Source of the DNA: Acrasis kona
Taxonomy: Eukaryota > Heterolobosea > Eutetramitea > Acrasida > Acrasidae
Length of the DNA: 64,000 nt
Assembly (NCBI GenBank): GCA_026419775.2
Contig: JAOPGA020000966.1
Coordinates: 62,001 to 126,000, forward strand
Direction: 5' to 3'
Position numbers and translations under genes: made by a program. Positions 51,796 through 62,714 of the stretch are shown here, one piece after another. Position 1 is the first letter of the stretch; each line of letters starts with the position of its first letter. The notes beneath the pieces were generated by a model, which saw only the letters and a list, made by a program, of their open reading frames with translations, searched no databases and had not been told where the DNA came from.

Positions 51796-53290
51796 ATGAA
51801 GGACACCACATCGGCTGAATTGGCAGCATTTGCTTGTTTGAACTGTAAAAAGGGTCACAGAAGGTGCGATAGAGAGCTTCCGACATGCAGCACGTGTAAT
51901 AGTAAAGGAAGGAATTGTGTGTATGAGAACCCAGCATCCTCGAAGAGAATGACACCTTACGAAATGAAGCAAATAGTATTCACAGACGTCACTCCCACAT
52001 ACACACAAAATAGGACTTCAACCTCCGCTGTGCCCCTTGTCAACCCCACTTCCGTGAGAGATACGAAAGAAAATAAGGCTGAGGTTGTTAAAAAACCTTT
52101 ATTCTCGCCAATGAATACATTAATCGTAACCCCCGCAAGAGAGTCCGAACTTATTCGATCATATTTGGCGTGCCAACATAATGAACTGGTTTATGAAGAT
52201 ACATGCACAATGTTACCACTTGTTAGTCCCACAAAAATCAAAGACGTTATGCACTATGTACACGAAGTAATGTGCGCTGGAAGAGAGGAAACAAATGCAT
52301 TCAGACCACTAGATGAAGAGATAGCATTGGTCATGTCCATCGGTGGTAAGTACACACATCACTTCGTGCAATATATATAACATTGCAGCTAATTCATTCA
52401 GCAGAAGTAACAACAAACCCATTGCTTCGTACCTATTCGACAAGGCTAGGAATTTACTACAAGCATACCATGAGAGTGTGGAAACCAATTATTTGGTCGC
52501 TTCGTGTCATTCATTATTTTCAACCTACCTCGTAAGCATAGGAGAGTTGGAAAGAGCAAAATATTACATTAGAAATAGTAGAACCTTCCTAGATGGACCC
52601 GCCTCGTCAACCATCGGAGAACAATATCTTGGATTCCTGAGGCTTACATTGTTAGGGTCAGAGTTACTACTTCAGCCAAACTCAAACTCCACACAAATGT
52701 TTAGGTACCTAATCATGGTTTATGACATGTACCAACTTTTAAGCGACACACAACAAAATAGAGTCCATCAACACAAGTCACGCATGAATGATGTATTAGA
52801 TCCATCTGTTATTGATTCTGTTCTTTGTGATTACTTTTTATTATTAGATCATTTTCCGACTCCCTTGTCTCCTACAGATTGCAAAGTAAAAAAACTCATT
52901 TACTTGATGAGCGCCCAGGCAGCAAAAATTCAATTCCTTAGCGAACAAGGCATGTCTCTTGACCACCACACATTGGCTCTTGCTAATTCCATTACCGACC
53001 TGATCGATGCTGACATGTTTAAATATTGCAACCAATTAACAAGCATTAACATTGTAGAAGCCGCGACTGTTCAAATGAGGTTCTTGTTAAATTGTCATTC
53101 TGCTGACTTGATGGAAAAACTGAGAAAAGATTTGTACGGGTTGCGTGCACTTGCCGAAAGGTTCCATTTGGTATTGGTTAGGTTTGGATCTTTTATTGAA
53201 GGCCTTGAGAGATTGATTAGCATGCACGAAACACATCCACAATTTGAAGGTAACACTGACTTGTTGACCATGTTTGCGCCTAATTTGTAA
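51796..53290 (+). CDS. Zn(II)2Cys6 (fungal-type) transcription factor-like protein
   Basis: Exons 51796..52345 and 52389..53290 with a 43-nt intron (GTAAGT...TTGCAG); 483 residues. The N-terminus carries a binuclear zinc cluster with perfect spacing: C14, C17, C24, C31, C34 and C41 (CLNCKKGHRRCDRELPTC then STCNSKGRNC). The rest is mostly helical, as in the middle-homology regions of fungal regulators (FDKARNLLQAYHESV, LFSTYLVSIGELERAKYYI). The family binds DNA as monomer or dimer and responds to metabolites in fungi. No linker or dimerisation coil is obvious. Zn2Cys6 proteins outside fungi are known in some amoebae. Confidence 0.85.
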
Positions 53291-53350
53291 ATAAAAATAA
53301 AGTACCGCCTCACTTTTTGTTCGTTAAATATTTTCAATCAAATCAATTCC

Positions 53351-56156
53351 ATGTCTGCTCGTGCTCCATTGGCAGATATCACCAACAGTAATGGGACACA
53401 TATTGGTTTGGCAGATGGTTCCAAGGTATTTTCATTGCTCTGTAATCTATTGCTTACTTCTTTTGTAGCCAAAGTCCATTCTCAAAAAGAAGGCAAATGT
53501 AGCACCTTCCAACAATAACAGGGAGCTTGATCTAGATCATTTGTTTGCAGAATTGGACGAATTGAATAAAAGAAACGAGATTGCATTACGTGATTTGGAT
53601 AAAGAACGTAATAGAAATAAACAGCTGCTGATTCAACAGGAGCAGGATCATTTGATCATCAGGGAGCTACACGAGAAAACGAAAAACATTAATAATAATG
53701 TGGCTGATGACAACAATGACATTATTTCTACTCTGGAGGCTAGATTAACTTCAGAGAGCCAAGAGAGGGCTAGGTTAGAAGAGCTTAGTGCAAGAAACAA
53801 AAAGACAATCGACACACTCAATCAGTTGTTATTAGAAGGCAACGATGAACCAAATAAGCAATCGGTGCGTGGAAAACTTTCAGACCCTGAGAAGGAGAAA
53901 TCCCTAAAGCTACATTACGAACGTAAAATTGCACTTCTCAGACACGAATGTGACAGAGAGAAGGAGAGAGATGACACCACCGTAAAGCTCCTTGACATGG
54001 TTCAAAATAAACTCAAAAGATCTCAAGAGGAATTAGTAGTTCTACAAGATAAATTTAATAACGAGAAAAGTTTAAGAGAGAGTGATAGTTCTGAGATTTG
54101 TAGTCTCAGAGATGAAGTCGCCCGCTTATGTGACAGTCTTGTAGAAGATGCGCAGAAGAGAGAGGTTATCCAAAACGAACTTGAAAAGGAAAAGAACTTT
54201 GTCAGACAATACGAAGTTGAGATGAAGGAATGTGAATCTCAATTGATCCTCATGAGGGCCACAGTCGTTGATCAAGAATCTACCATTGTCCAGATTTCAG
54301 GCGAGCTTGAAACTCTCAAGCAGAGCTCTTCTACTTTGGAGGATTCGCTTAGAGGTCAAATTTTACAACTTGATGAACAAATAAGGTCTTTGACTGATAG
54401 TGAGTGCGAACTCGTCCAAAAAATAAATACTTTACAAGAACAATTAGAAAGCCAACAGGACACCAACAAATCTATAACCGAAAGAAATGAGATTATAGAA
54501 GATGAATTATGTAAATCTCAGAGTAGCCTATCAGAATCCAACTCAAATCTAGCAAGTGTGAACAAAGAATTAGAAGAGTGCATAATCAAGTTGCAAAACC
54601 TACAAACGGAGTCTGAAGATATCACTAGTCTAAATTATGAAAAAGATTGTACAATTCAAGAATTACAAAATAAAGTTGAAGCGACCTCCCGTGAATTAAG
54701 TGAACTTCAAGAAAGATCAGAATTTGACCATGAAGAATCCAACCGCCAAAGATCACGTTGTCTACGTACCGAAAAAGAGTTGCAAGACACATCCAGTAGA
54801 CTACAAGCATTACAATTAGCCGTTCAATCACAAGAAAAGGATCACAAAAGTGACATGAACAACATGGAACATCGTTTCAAGAGCAAAATAGACATGTTGG
54901 AGAAGAAATCTCAATACCTGAAAAAAATGTTGGAACAGAGCGACAGGACCAAACAAACCGGAGAGGACTCTTCAGAATACGTTCGCGACCTACAAAATCA
55001 AATTCTAAGTTTATTGGAAGATGCCGGAACAAGACAAGATGCCCTATCCCACGTTAATTTACAAGTACTTTCAAAGGAGGAAGAGGTTAGAATCCTAAAT
55101 GATAAAATGTCACAGATGGAAGATGTTATGCACAAATTAATGAGCGCCAACACAAGTAATCCAAGTCCCGCCCCAACGCCTACTTTAAAATCCTCAACTA
55201 CTCTGAAAAACCAAAAGGCAAAGAATTTGTCAGTTAAAATTCAACCAAAGAAATTGTCAATAAAAACTAAAACTGATGTTGTCGCTTCTTGTATAAGTCC
55301 AGAACAGAATTTAATCAATGAAGTATTCATCGATTGTTGTGTTTCGGGTGCTAAACCAAGTTCCATGACTGATCGTGAGAAGTGCATGCGCATCATGAAC
55401 AAGATCCGTGATTTGAGTCAAGACTGTAATAAGCTAAGAGAAGAAAACTTTAAGCTGAACGAAATAGTTGAGGGAAGGGATGGAAAGTCACAGTCTAATA
55501 AGGAACAGCTTGAATACTTGAAGAAATTCGCCTTGAAGGAGTGTTCCAAAGGATGTAAAATAGATTCCAACATTGAACAAGTTCGACCACATCTTGATCT
55601 AATAAAAAATTCTATTTCTGCTGACGAAAGTCAATCAAAAGAAATCTTTTCTGCAGTATGTGTTATAGAAGCCAAATTAGAAGAAGTAATGCAATTGAAG
55701 CATACTCTAGAGATGTGTTTGAAGAACGAACGGGTCGAACCAGAAGTCTTGGACATTATCCAGGAGAAGGAATATGCAGAGGTTGAACTTCAGACTGACT
55801 TTGCCGAAATGGATATTGAGTCTCTACAAAATACTATTGATGATCTCAGTGAACAATTAGCAACTACAAAACAACGCTGTGATCAATACAAGGAACTTTT
55901 AAGGAGATTTGCTCTTGGTGAACATGAAAACTCAGACATGACAGGTAGTGATGAGTGTGAACGACAACAATCTCCTATTGAGAGCACAGAAGAAACATCA
56001 AGCCAAACTACGAGTGAGGAAGTCGTAGTCATCAGAAGTGCTAGGAGGAAGGTTGCAATTGATACAAATTTCAACAATAGTAAGAACCAACCAGTTTCTA
56101 CTCCAAACATATCTTCGACAGGATATAAGAACCTCTTTCAAAAGAAGAAGAAGTAA
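53351..56156 (+). CDS. Long coiled-coil protein
   Basis: Exons 53351..53425 and 53469..56156 with a 43-nt intron; 920 residues. The N-terminus reads MSARAPLADITNSNGT; the PLADITN motif occurs at the N-termini of some cell-cycle proteins, but this is only suggestive. Residues from about 60 to 560 are nearly continuous heptad coiled coil, interrupted by a Pro/Ser/Lys-rich basic stretch (NPSPAPTPTLKSS, KIQPKKLSIKTKTD). A second coiled coil covers about 620-800, and the C-terminus is disordered and basic (RRKVAIDTN, NLFQKKKK). It could be a centrosome, spindle or Golgi tether protein; no domain decides this. Confidence 0.75.
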
Positions 56157-56265
56157 GAATGTATATTAAACTAGTTTATTGTATCTACACGAACGCGTTA
56201 CAATTTATTTATAGAAAAGGTATTTTAAAATACCCCGTAAAAAGTCCGTACAAATCAAAAACAAT

Positions 56266-57748
56266 ATGTTCATCAGAAGGGCTTCCAGACCATTACGTAA
56301 TTTGCAATACGTAACTCAAAAGTATAGTAAAGAAACAGCGTCCCATAGCTATGTTCTTGATCAAATAAAAGACTTGGCACCAGCAATATCACATCAAACA
56401 AATTTTGTTACTGATCGTGCTCAAGGATCCTACATTTACGATGATGCTAATAACGAAAAGTATCTTGACTTCACTTGCGGTATTGGAGTGACAAACACAG
56501 GTACTTTTAATACCACAATAATAATCCAATAACACAATCAGGTCACTGCCACCCCAAAGTAGTCAAAGCCATTCAAGATCAAGCAGGTAAACTCCTTCAT
56601 GGTCAGGTCAACATCGTCAACCATGCACCCATGGGAACATTGATTGGCAAACTCAAAGAAAAAGTCATTTTCGACAAGAAGTTAGATACATTCTTTTTCG
56701 CGAACAGTGGTGCTGAAGCCGTTGAAAATGCAATCAAGATGGCCAAACATTACACCAAACGTACCAACGTCATTGTCTTTCAAGGATCATTCCACGGAAG
56801 AACTGTTGCCACAATGAGTCTTACCACATCAAAGATCATTTACCGTGTAGGACAACAAGTAAGTACATCATCATTTACATCACATTAAAACATCAAAAGC
56901 CTTTAATGTCAGGAGTCCACGTCGCTCCATTCCCATACTGCCACCACTGCGTTTGCAATTCAAAACCATCACATACCTGCGGAGATCGCATCGAAAGTGA
57001 CTGCTGCATGGACCCTATCAAGCACCTTAAAACTTTATTCAAACAACAAACATCGCCACAAGAAACAGCTGCCATCCTAATTGAACCAGTATTAGGTGAG
57101 GGAGGATACGTACCTGCTCCAAAGAAATTCATGCAAGAGTTAAGGTCCATATGCGACGAACATGGAATTGTTTTCATTGCTGACGAGGTCCAAACTGGTT
57201 TCGGAAGAACAGGAAAATACTTTGCGATGGAACATTCTGGAGTAGTACCCGACTTACTTGTCATGGCCAAGGGAATAGCATCCGGACTGCCACTGAGTGG
57301 TGTCGTCGGTAACAAAAAGTTCATGGAGAAGAGTCCTGTAGGATCCCTTGGTGGTACTTATGGTGGAAACGCTCTTGCTTGTGCTGCTGCATGTGGGACC
57401 ATTGATGCTATTGAGGAGGAAGGTATGTTGGAAAATGCCACAAAGATGGGAGAGTACTTGAGAGGAAGATTGAACGAAATAAAGAAAAAGCATCCTAGTC
57501 TTGTCGGTGATGTCAGAGGCGAGGGATTGATGCTTGCCGTTGAGTTCAAGTCCGAAGATGTTGGGTATGGCTTTTCAAGTGCCGTCGCTAAAAACGCATT
57601 GAAGCACAAGTTACTTTTGTTGACAACTAGCATCTATGAAACTTTGAGGATCATCCCGCCCATTAATGTGAGCAAAGAAGAAGTCGACATTGCTGTGGAC
57701 ATACTTGATAAATGTATTGAAGAGGCTAAAGCCGACATAAAGTTGTAA
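56266..57748 (+). CDS. Class-III aminotransferase, 4-aminobutyrate type
   Basis: Exons 56266..56500, 56542..56858 and 56900..57748 with two 41-nt introns; 466 residues. The joints read TNTG/HCHPKVV and GQQ/PLMSGVHVAPFPYC, both canonical. Seen: FFFANSGAEAVENAIK and FQGSFHGRTVATMSL (PLP phosphate-binding segments), ILIEPVLGEGGYVPAP, FIADEVQTGFGRTGKYF (the Asp contacting the PLP ring nitrogen) and VMAKGIASGLPLSG (Schiff-base Lys). The N-terminus (MFIRRASRPLRN) is basic and looks like a mitochondrial targeting peptide. Ornithine or acetylornithine aminotransferase are alternatives; the Cys-containing PYCHHC segment favours the GABA type. Confidence 0.85.
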
Positions 57749-57801
57749 GGTTTGTTTTATTGTGTGAATGTTCATCTTTGTACACCTTCTTCGCTTCCTA
57801 C

Positions 57802-57945
57802 TTAATCTATTTTGATCTGATCTGAGTTCTTCTCTGTACTAACTTTATAAATCCAATAAACGAATGCCGCTACGTGCAGAGCGATCAATGATACTACGAA
57901 TAAGGCGAGTGGTTGTCCTCCAAGTGCGTCCGAAAGTGAACTCAT
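57802..57945 (-). CDS. 47-residue single-pass membrane protein
   Basis: An ATG at 57945 opens 47 codons to a TAA, convergent with the aminotransferase and only 53 bases from its stop. The product has one membrane segment (ALFVVSLIALHVAAFVYWIY, about residues 14-33) flanked by a short polar N-terminus (MSSLSDALGGQP) and a charged C-terminus (KVSTEKNSDQIKID). The good ATG, the clean TM helix with positive residues on one side and the tight spacing support a real gene. No family is recognised. Confidence 0.55.
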   Translation of the reverse strand: MSSLSDALGGQPLALFVVSLIALHVAAFVYWIYKVSTEKNSDQIKID

Positions 57946-58409
57946 TGTTTTGTCAGTTTAGTTGGCTTACAAAACATTGATCAACTGCGAATCTTGAATG
58001 GACAGGAGAGGTCAATTATTTATGTTGATAAAGAAAGTATTATTGGTGCAATCTGGTCAATGAATCGTGTTTTGGAAAGTAAATAATTAGTATTGAGTTT
58101 TATTAATGAAAAATTTTGTTTCAAATTTCAAGCAACATTTAGAAAAAATAAGTATACTAATAGAATGAAATAATAAATGTAATCAATTTGAAACATTAAT
58201 TGTGATAAGGTATTATGATTCAATGTTGATTCTACCAGTCTTCCACTCCACTAATTGTGAAAACTATATTGCAAACTTGTTAAAAGGCTACATGACGCGT
58301 GATGTAAAGTAGTATTCCAATGTTGATGATGGCAGTTGCATCCTTTTTGTTTTGTTCAGTCAACTCAACTTCGTCCAATAGGTTATTTTCCCTAAAACTA
58401 ACATCTACC
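57946..58409. other. Intergenic promoter region
   Basis: About 460 AT-rich bases between the divergent small membrane protein and QCR7 genes; a minus frame over 58280-58510 is the antisense shadow of QCR7. No other feature seen. Confidence 0.45.
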
Positions 58410-59094
58410 ATGTTGCGCCCCATTATCACCTCCAACATCAAAAAGGCAGCGGCCAAACTTCTAAATCTTTCAAACATACCCCAATCTGAGAAGTTAGCAG
58501 CAGTAAACACATTGACAAAGCGCGGTCAGTTTAATGTATATGAGCAGTATGTGTTAACATTTAACGCGATTGTTCTTACTTTCTTGCAATAGATTCCCAG
58601 TTGTTCAACCTTGGTTCAAATACACAGTCATTCCCGAAGAAGAGCTACAATGGTGGGAACTTGTTGAAAAGAAGTCAATGTACTGGTTGAGACTAAAGAA
58701 CCGTTATCCAAAATATGGTTTGTTGGCTGACGACATTATATCCAATGAGAGCCCCGTAGTTATGGAGGCCGTCAACCGTCTACCTCAAGAAATTAGAGAT
58801 GCAAGAACCCGTCGCATATCAAGAGTATGTTTTTTTTGTTAACTGTGAAATTGTAACATCATGTAGGCAACAGACTTGGTAGTCAACATGAAGTTACTTC
58901 CTGATACCTACTGGACTACCGTCGAAGAGGATGTAGCATATCTACAACCATACATCCGCTGGGTTGAATCAGAGTTTGAAGAACATGACTCAGAGACCCT
59001 CCTACGAAATGACGCGCCCATTCCATTCCACTTGTCTATTGACCACAACAAGTTTGAAAACGGACAAATCTTCAAGCAACGTTTTGTTGATTAA
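58410..59094 (+). CDS. QCR7: Cytochrome bc1 complex subunit 7 (QCR7/UQCRB-like), extended
   Basis: Exons 58410..58546, 58593..58824 and 58867..59094 with introns of 46 and 42 nt; 198 residues. The core matches QCR7: NRYPKYGLLADDII, then AVNRLPQEIRDARTRRISRA, then LLPDTYWTTVEEDVAYLQPY. QCR7 sits on the matrix side of mitochondrial complex III next to cytochrome b. The usual length is about 110-130 residues; here about 45 extra residues precede the core and about 35 follow (ending NKFENGQIFKQRFVD). The N-terminus (MLRPIITSNIKKAAAKLLN) could serve as a mitochondrial targeting helix. Confidence 0.83.
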
Positions 59095-59193
59095 ATTCTG
59101 GAGTGTAAACACATTTTATTGTATTAAAAAAGATGGGATTTTAATCATTTGGATATTTTTTTATTTTTACAATTAAATGTTGCGTTATGGTGT

Positions 59194-60873
59194 TTAGGAC
59201 TTGTATTGTATTGCTAGTTTCATCAGTTCCAAGTTCCATTTTACAGTTGCCACGCACGAGTCTACATCTCCATGGTCAACATCCCCAATTTCAAACCATA
59301 ATGTTTCAGAATTTGACGTATCGACTACTGAAAATTCAATCGCACATTTCGACTTTGAATGGTAATCTTCCATCCACTTTCTTAGTTCGTCCTTCTCTAA
59401 AACTTTGTCTTGTTTGACTTGTCCAACAAAATCGGAAGTCAATAGCAAACCTCTTACAATACCATTCCTTGTGTGGATATCCTTCGCTACTTGCTCATCA
59501 GAAGTTTCCATCACATGTTGCATTAGGCCGCTCATGTCTACGTCCAAGTACTGAGATAATTTGGGCGTCCGCTGTACTTCAACATCTACTGGTATACTGC
59601 CCTTTATCACTTTTACCAAGCGATCGTTAATATAGTGCATATAATACAAAGGTATGTCCTGTTTAGAATTTGATAATACAATCATATCAGGCTTGAGCTT
59701 CATGCTCTCTATCACTAAGCCTGACAGCAAAATGTCTTCCCCAAGCTTCTCTAATGAAGGAAGGTAAATATCAGATGGGAGGCAATTGCCGAACAACAGG
59801 GAGTTTGAACCACAGATCGAAGACGGAAACTTAAACAAGTGTTGCATAACAATAATAATATTAGTTGAGAATGCGTCCTCCATTATGACATCGTGTAGGA
59901 TATGAGAGAACAACTTAATGTCAGATGATTTTGGAGGCGATGCCTGGCAATGCTTTTCCAGCAGAGACTCTAAATGCTTGTATTTATCAAAGTCAGTAGC
60001 GTGAAATACACTTTTGAAAGCTTGATCTAGTACTCCATTTTGTGCCCAGCATCCTTCGTTGCCTTTGACAATATCGTGAATGGCATGAAGCCACATTGAT
60101 AGATGTGATTTATTGATGATATAATCGAGCAACTCATTTGAGCTTACAAAAAAATCATAAGATATGCCTAGTAATGATGGTCTCTTTTGAGCATGATGAC
60201 CATCTTTCATTTTTATTGGCTTGTGGTTCAAATGAATCAAGTGTTTGTAATAGAACAAAGCCTCAGAGGAGTTACTGAATACATGTTTGTATTTTACGTC
60301 TCCTCCCGCAATCCAATTGGATTTAATATGTACAATATTATCAATTGAGGTATCACTATAGGAGACATCCGAAAAGAACGACCCGAACTGAACAATTTTG
60401 TTGTGAGAGTTGGTTTTTATCATCTTGTTTGCTGCTTGTACAAAGTTTTCATCGTGCAAAAATAGGGGTGTAAACCTTCTCCTCTTCTTTTTTATTCTCT
60501 GGTTTTTATTTAATCTTATTTGTTTATCAATAATTGGGTGAGCTAAGTCCTTTTCTGATATTACAGAATCATGGTCCTTTGGTGGCGTAGTAACAATTTT
60601 ATTGTTCAAAAAGTCATTGTTAAGGAGTAGATTATTCTTTCTGTCAAAATCAACAACATCAACTTGAGAGTCACGTGTGGTCAAAACAATTGGATTGTTA
60701 AGAGTCTCATCTATATCTGTTGTATGTACCCTCTGTGATATATTCATTACTTTCGAGTACATAAATATGTAAATTGTGAGAGCACTGACAAGAGCAATCA
60801 TTAAAATCCAATAGCATCCCCTGCATCTTCGTTTAGAAGGGACCAGATACTTGCTCTTAGTATACTTTGACAT
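59194..60873 (-). CDS. Type II membrane protein of unknown function
   Basis: 559 residues from the ATG at 60873; an in-frame TTG upstream is not needed. A short basic cytosolic N-terminus (MSKYTKSKYLVPSKRRCRGC) leads into one membrane helix (WILMIALVSALTIYIFMYS), then a long lumenal region with a Lys/Arg-rich stem (NQRIKKKRRRFTP). This topology is typical of Golgi enzymes such as glycosyltransferases, but no DxD-containing nucleotide-sugar fold is evident. Cysteines in GNEGCWAQNGVL, SSICGSNSLLFGNC and SKSKCAIEFSV suggest disulfides. Family not recognised. It is convergent with QCR7, about 100 bases between stops. Confidence 0.7.
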   Translation of the reverse strand: MSKYTKSKYLVPSKRRCRGCYWILMIALVSALTIYIFMYSKVMNISQRVHTTDIDETLNNPIVLTTRDSQVDVVDFDRKNNLLLNNDFLNNKIVTTPPKDHDSVISEKDLAHPIIDKQIRLNKNQRIKKKRRRFTPLFLHDENFVQAANKMIKTNSHNKIVQFGSFFSDVSYSDTSIDNIVHIKSNWIAGGDVKYKHVFSNSSEALFYYKHLIHLNHKPIKMKDGHHAQKRPSLLGISYDFFVSSNELLDYIINKSHLSMWLHAIHDIVKGNEGCWAQNGVLDQAFKSVFHATDFDKYKHLESLLEKHCQASPPKSSDIKLFSHILHDVIMEDAFSTNIIIVMQHLFKFPSSICGSNSLLFGNCLPSDIYLPSLEKLGEDILLSGLVIESMKLKPDMIVLSNSKQDIPLYYMHYINDRLVKVIKGSIPVDVEVQRTPKLSQYLDVDMSGLMQHVMETSDEQVAKDIHTRNGIVRGLLLTSDFVGQVKQDKVLEKDELRKWMEDYHSKSKCAIEFSVVDTSNSETLWFEIGDVDHGDVDSCVATVKWNLELMKLAIQYKS

Positions 60874-61103
60874 TTGACAAGTTTTGTAATTAAAGATCAA
60901 TTTTTTGAAGGATTTTTTATGAATACTGTTTATCGCTGAACAAGAGGAAGATATGATGTTTATGATCAGTTTTTAATCATATTTTGCATACCAGTTTATC
61001 TTTGGATTAATTCTACCAAATGCTTGAACGATTGTAATGACACCTGAGATAAAAGGCACACACTTGAGATTTTTTGCTGTCATCAAATAATAATAGTCAA
61101 ACA

Positions 61104-62429
61104 ATGTCAAGGAGAGCCGCGACCAAGAGAAAGTATGTAGAAATAGACTCAGATAACGACAGCCCTCATGAAAACGAAGACGAGGAGGAAGTTGAAGAAA
61201 TGGTACAAAAGAAGTCAAAGAAGTCTGACCTTGGTGATTGGGTGAGGGAGGATGGAGTTTTGATCCTTAAGCACAAAAAATTCAGTGCCAAGCCCACCGG
61301 TAACAAAATATTAGCTTTCGACTTGGTAAAACATTACTTTCGATCCAGCAATCTAATCACGTTATAGGATTCTACAATCACTGAAACCATATCTGGTGCA
61401 ACGTTTGCTAAAAATGCCACCGATTGGAAGTTTTGGGACGAGTCAATTCCAGAGAAAATGAAGGAGTCAGCGAAGGAAGGGTTTATTCTGGTTATCTTCA
61501 CAAACCAAGGTGGAATTACCAAGAAAAAAACTACTGTTGCTCACGTGATAGGCAGAATTGAAAACGTTATTTCGGCTACTGTTGGAGATGACATCCCTTT
61601 CCTTGCTTTTGCTGCACCTCAAGACGACCACTATCGTAAACCCTCAACTGGAATGTGGGACAGGATGGTGAAAGACTTTTTCGAGAACGACCCAAGCAGA
61701 ATCGACATTAACGAATCCATCTATGTAGGTGACGCCGCCGGTAGGTTAGCAGAATGGAAGAAGGGAAAGAAAAAGGACTTTTCGTGTAGTGACAGAAAAT
61801 ATGCTTTAAACATTGGCCTCAAATTCTTAACACCAGAACAATTCTTTTTGGGCGAAAACGAAACCAAAAAATGGAAGTTTGATGTAATTGAACCAAAAGT
61901 ACTTTTCAAAGATGTAAAGGAACCTTACAAAACAGCCGATCTCATTTCAGACAAACAAGAGTTGGTACTATTTACAGGTTGGCCAGCTTCTGGGAAATCA
62001 ACTTTTTACCGCAAACACTTTGAACCCAATGACTATGTCCACGTGAACAGAGATACATTAAAAACTCCAGCAAAATGTAAGAGCACTACAGTATCCGCTC
62101 TCAAGTCCGGAAAGAGCGTGGTGATTGACAACACAAATGGAAAAGCTTCCGATAGAAAAGAGTATCTCAAGTTGGCAGAGAATGCGGGTGTGGAAAAGAG
62201 GTGTTTCGTCTTTGACACGCCAAGAAATGTAGCGGAGCACTTGAACTTACTTCGTGAAAAGGTGACCAAAGGAGATTCCAAGCATGTACCTGGTGTTGCT
62301 TACAACATATACAATAAGAATAGAGATGATGTAGATGAAGATGAGGGTTGGGACGAAATTAAAACCATCGAGTTTATACCAACATTTAGCGACGACAATG
62401 AGAAGAAAGTGTTTTATCAGTACACCTAA
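61104..62429 (+). CDS. PNKP: Polynucleotide kinase 3'-phosphatase
   Basis: Exons 61104..61325 and 61368..62429 with a 42-nt intron; 427 residues. The splice restores AFDLDSTI, the HAD phosphatase DxDxT-type motif whose first Asp is the nucleophile; IFTNQGGI and YVGDAAGR are HAD motifs II and IV. A P-loop kinase domain follows (FTGWPASGKSTFYRKHF) with HVNRDTL and VVIDNTNGKASDRKEYL. The enzyme restores 5'-phosphate and 3'-OH ends at DNA breaks in the nucleus. The N-terminal 70 residues are acidic with KR patches and contain no FHA domain, so this is the short PNKP form without the scaffold-binding module of animal enzymes. Confidence 0.93.
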
Positions 62430-62714
62430 ATAAACTAAAAATTCTTTTAAGCGACTTGCAACATGTACCATTCGTCTTTTTGTTTTCATTACACATGGTT
62501 GAATTATATGGTCGTTTAGTTACAACAAAGAACTACTTTCAAATTCGACGAGCTCGTTGTATTTTTGATGTTTTGAACAGTCCTTATTATGTGCGGAGAA
62601 CTCTGAAGGAATTTTTTTGCGCGGTGTGGAGAAATTGGTCCTTCAACGGTCAAGACATTATAATTACAAAACCCCTCAAACGAATATCAACACAACAAAA
62701 TCACAGTAACAAAG

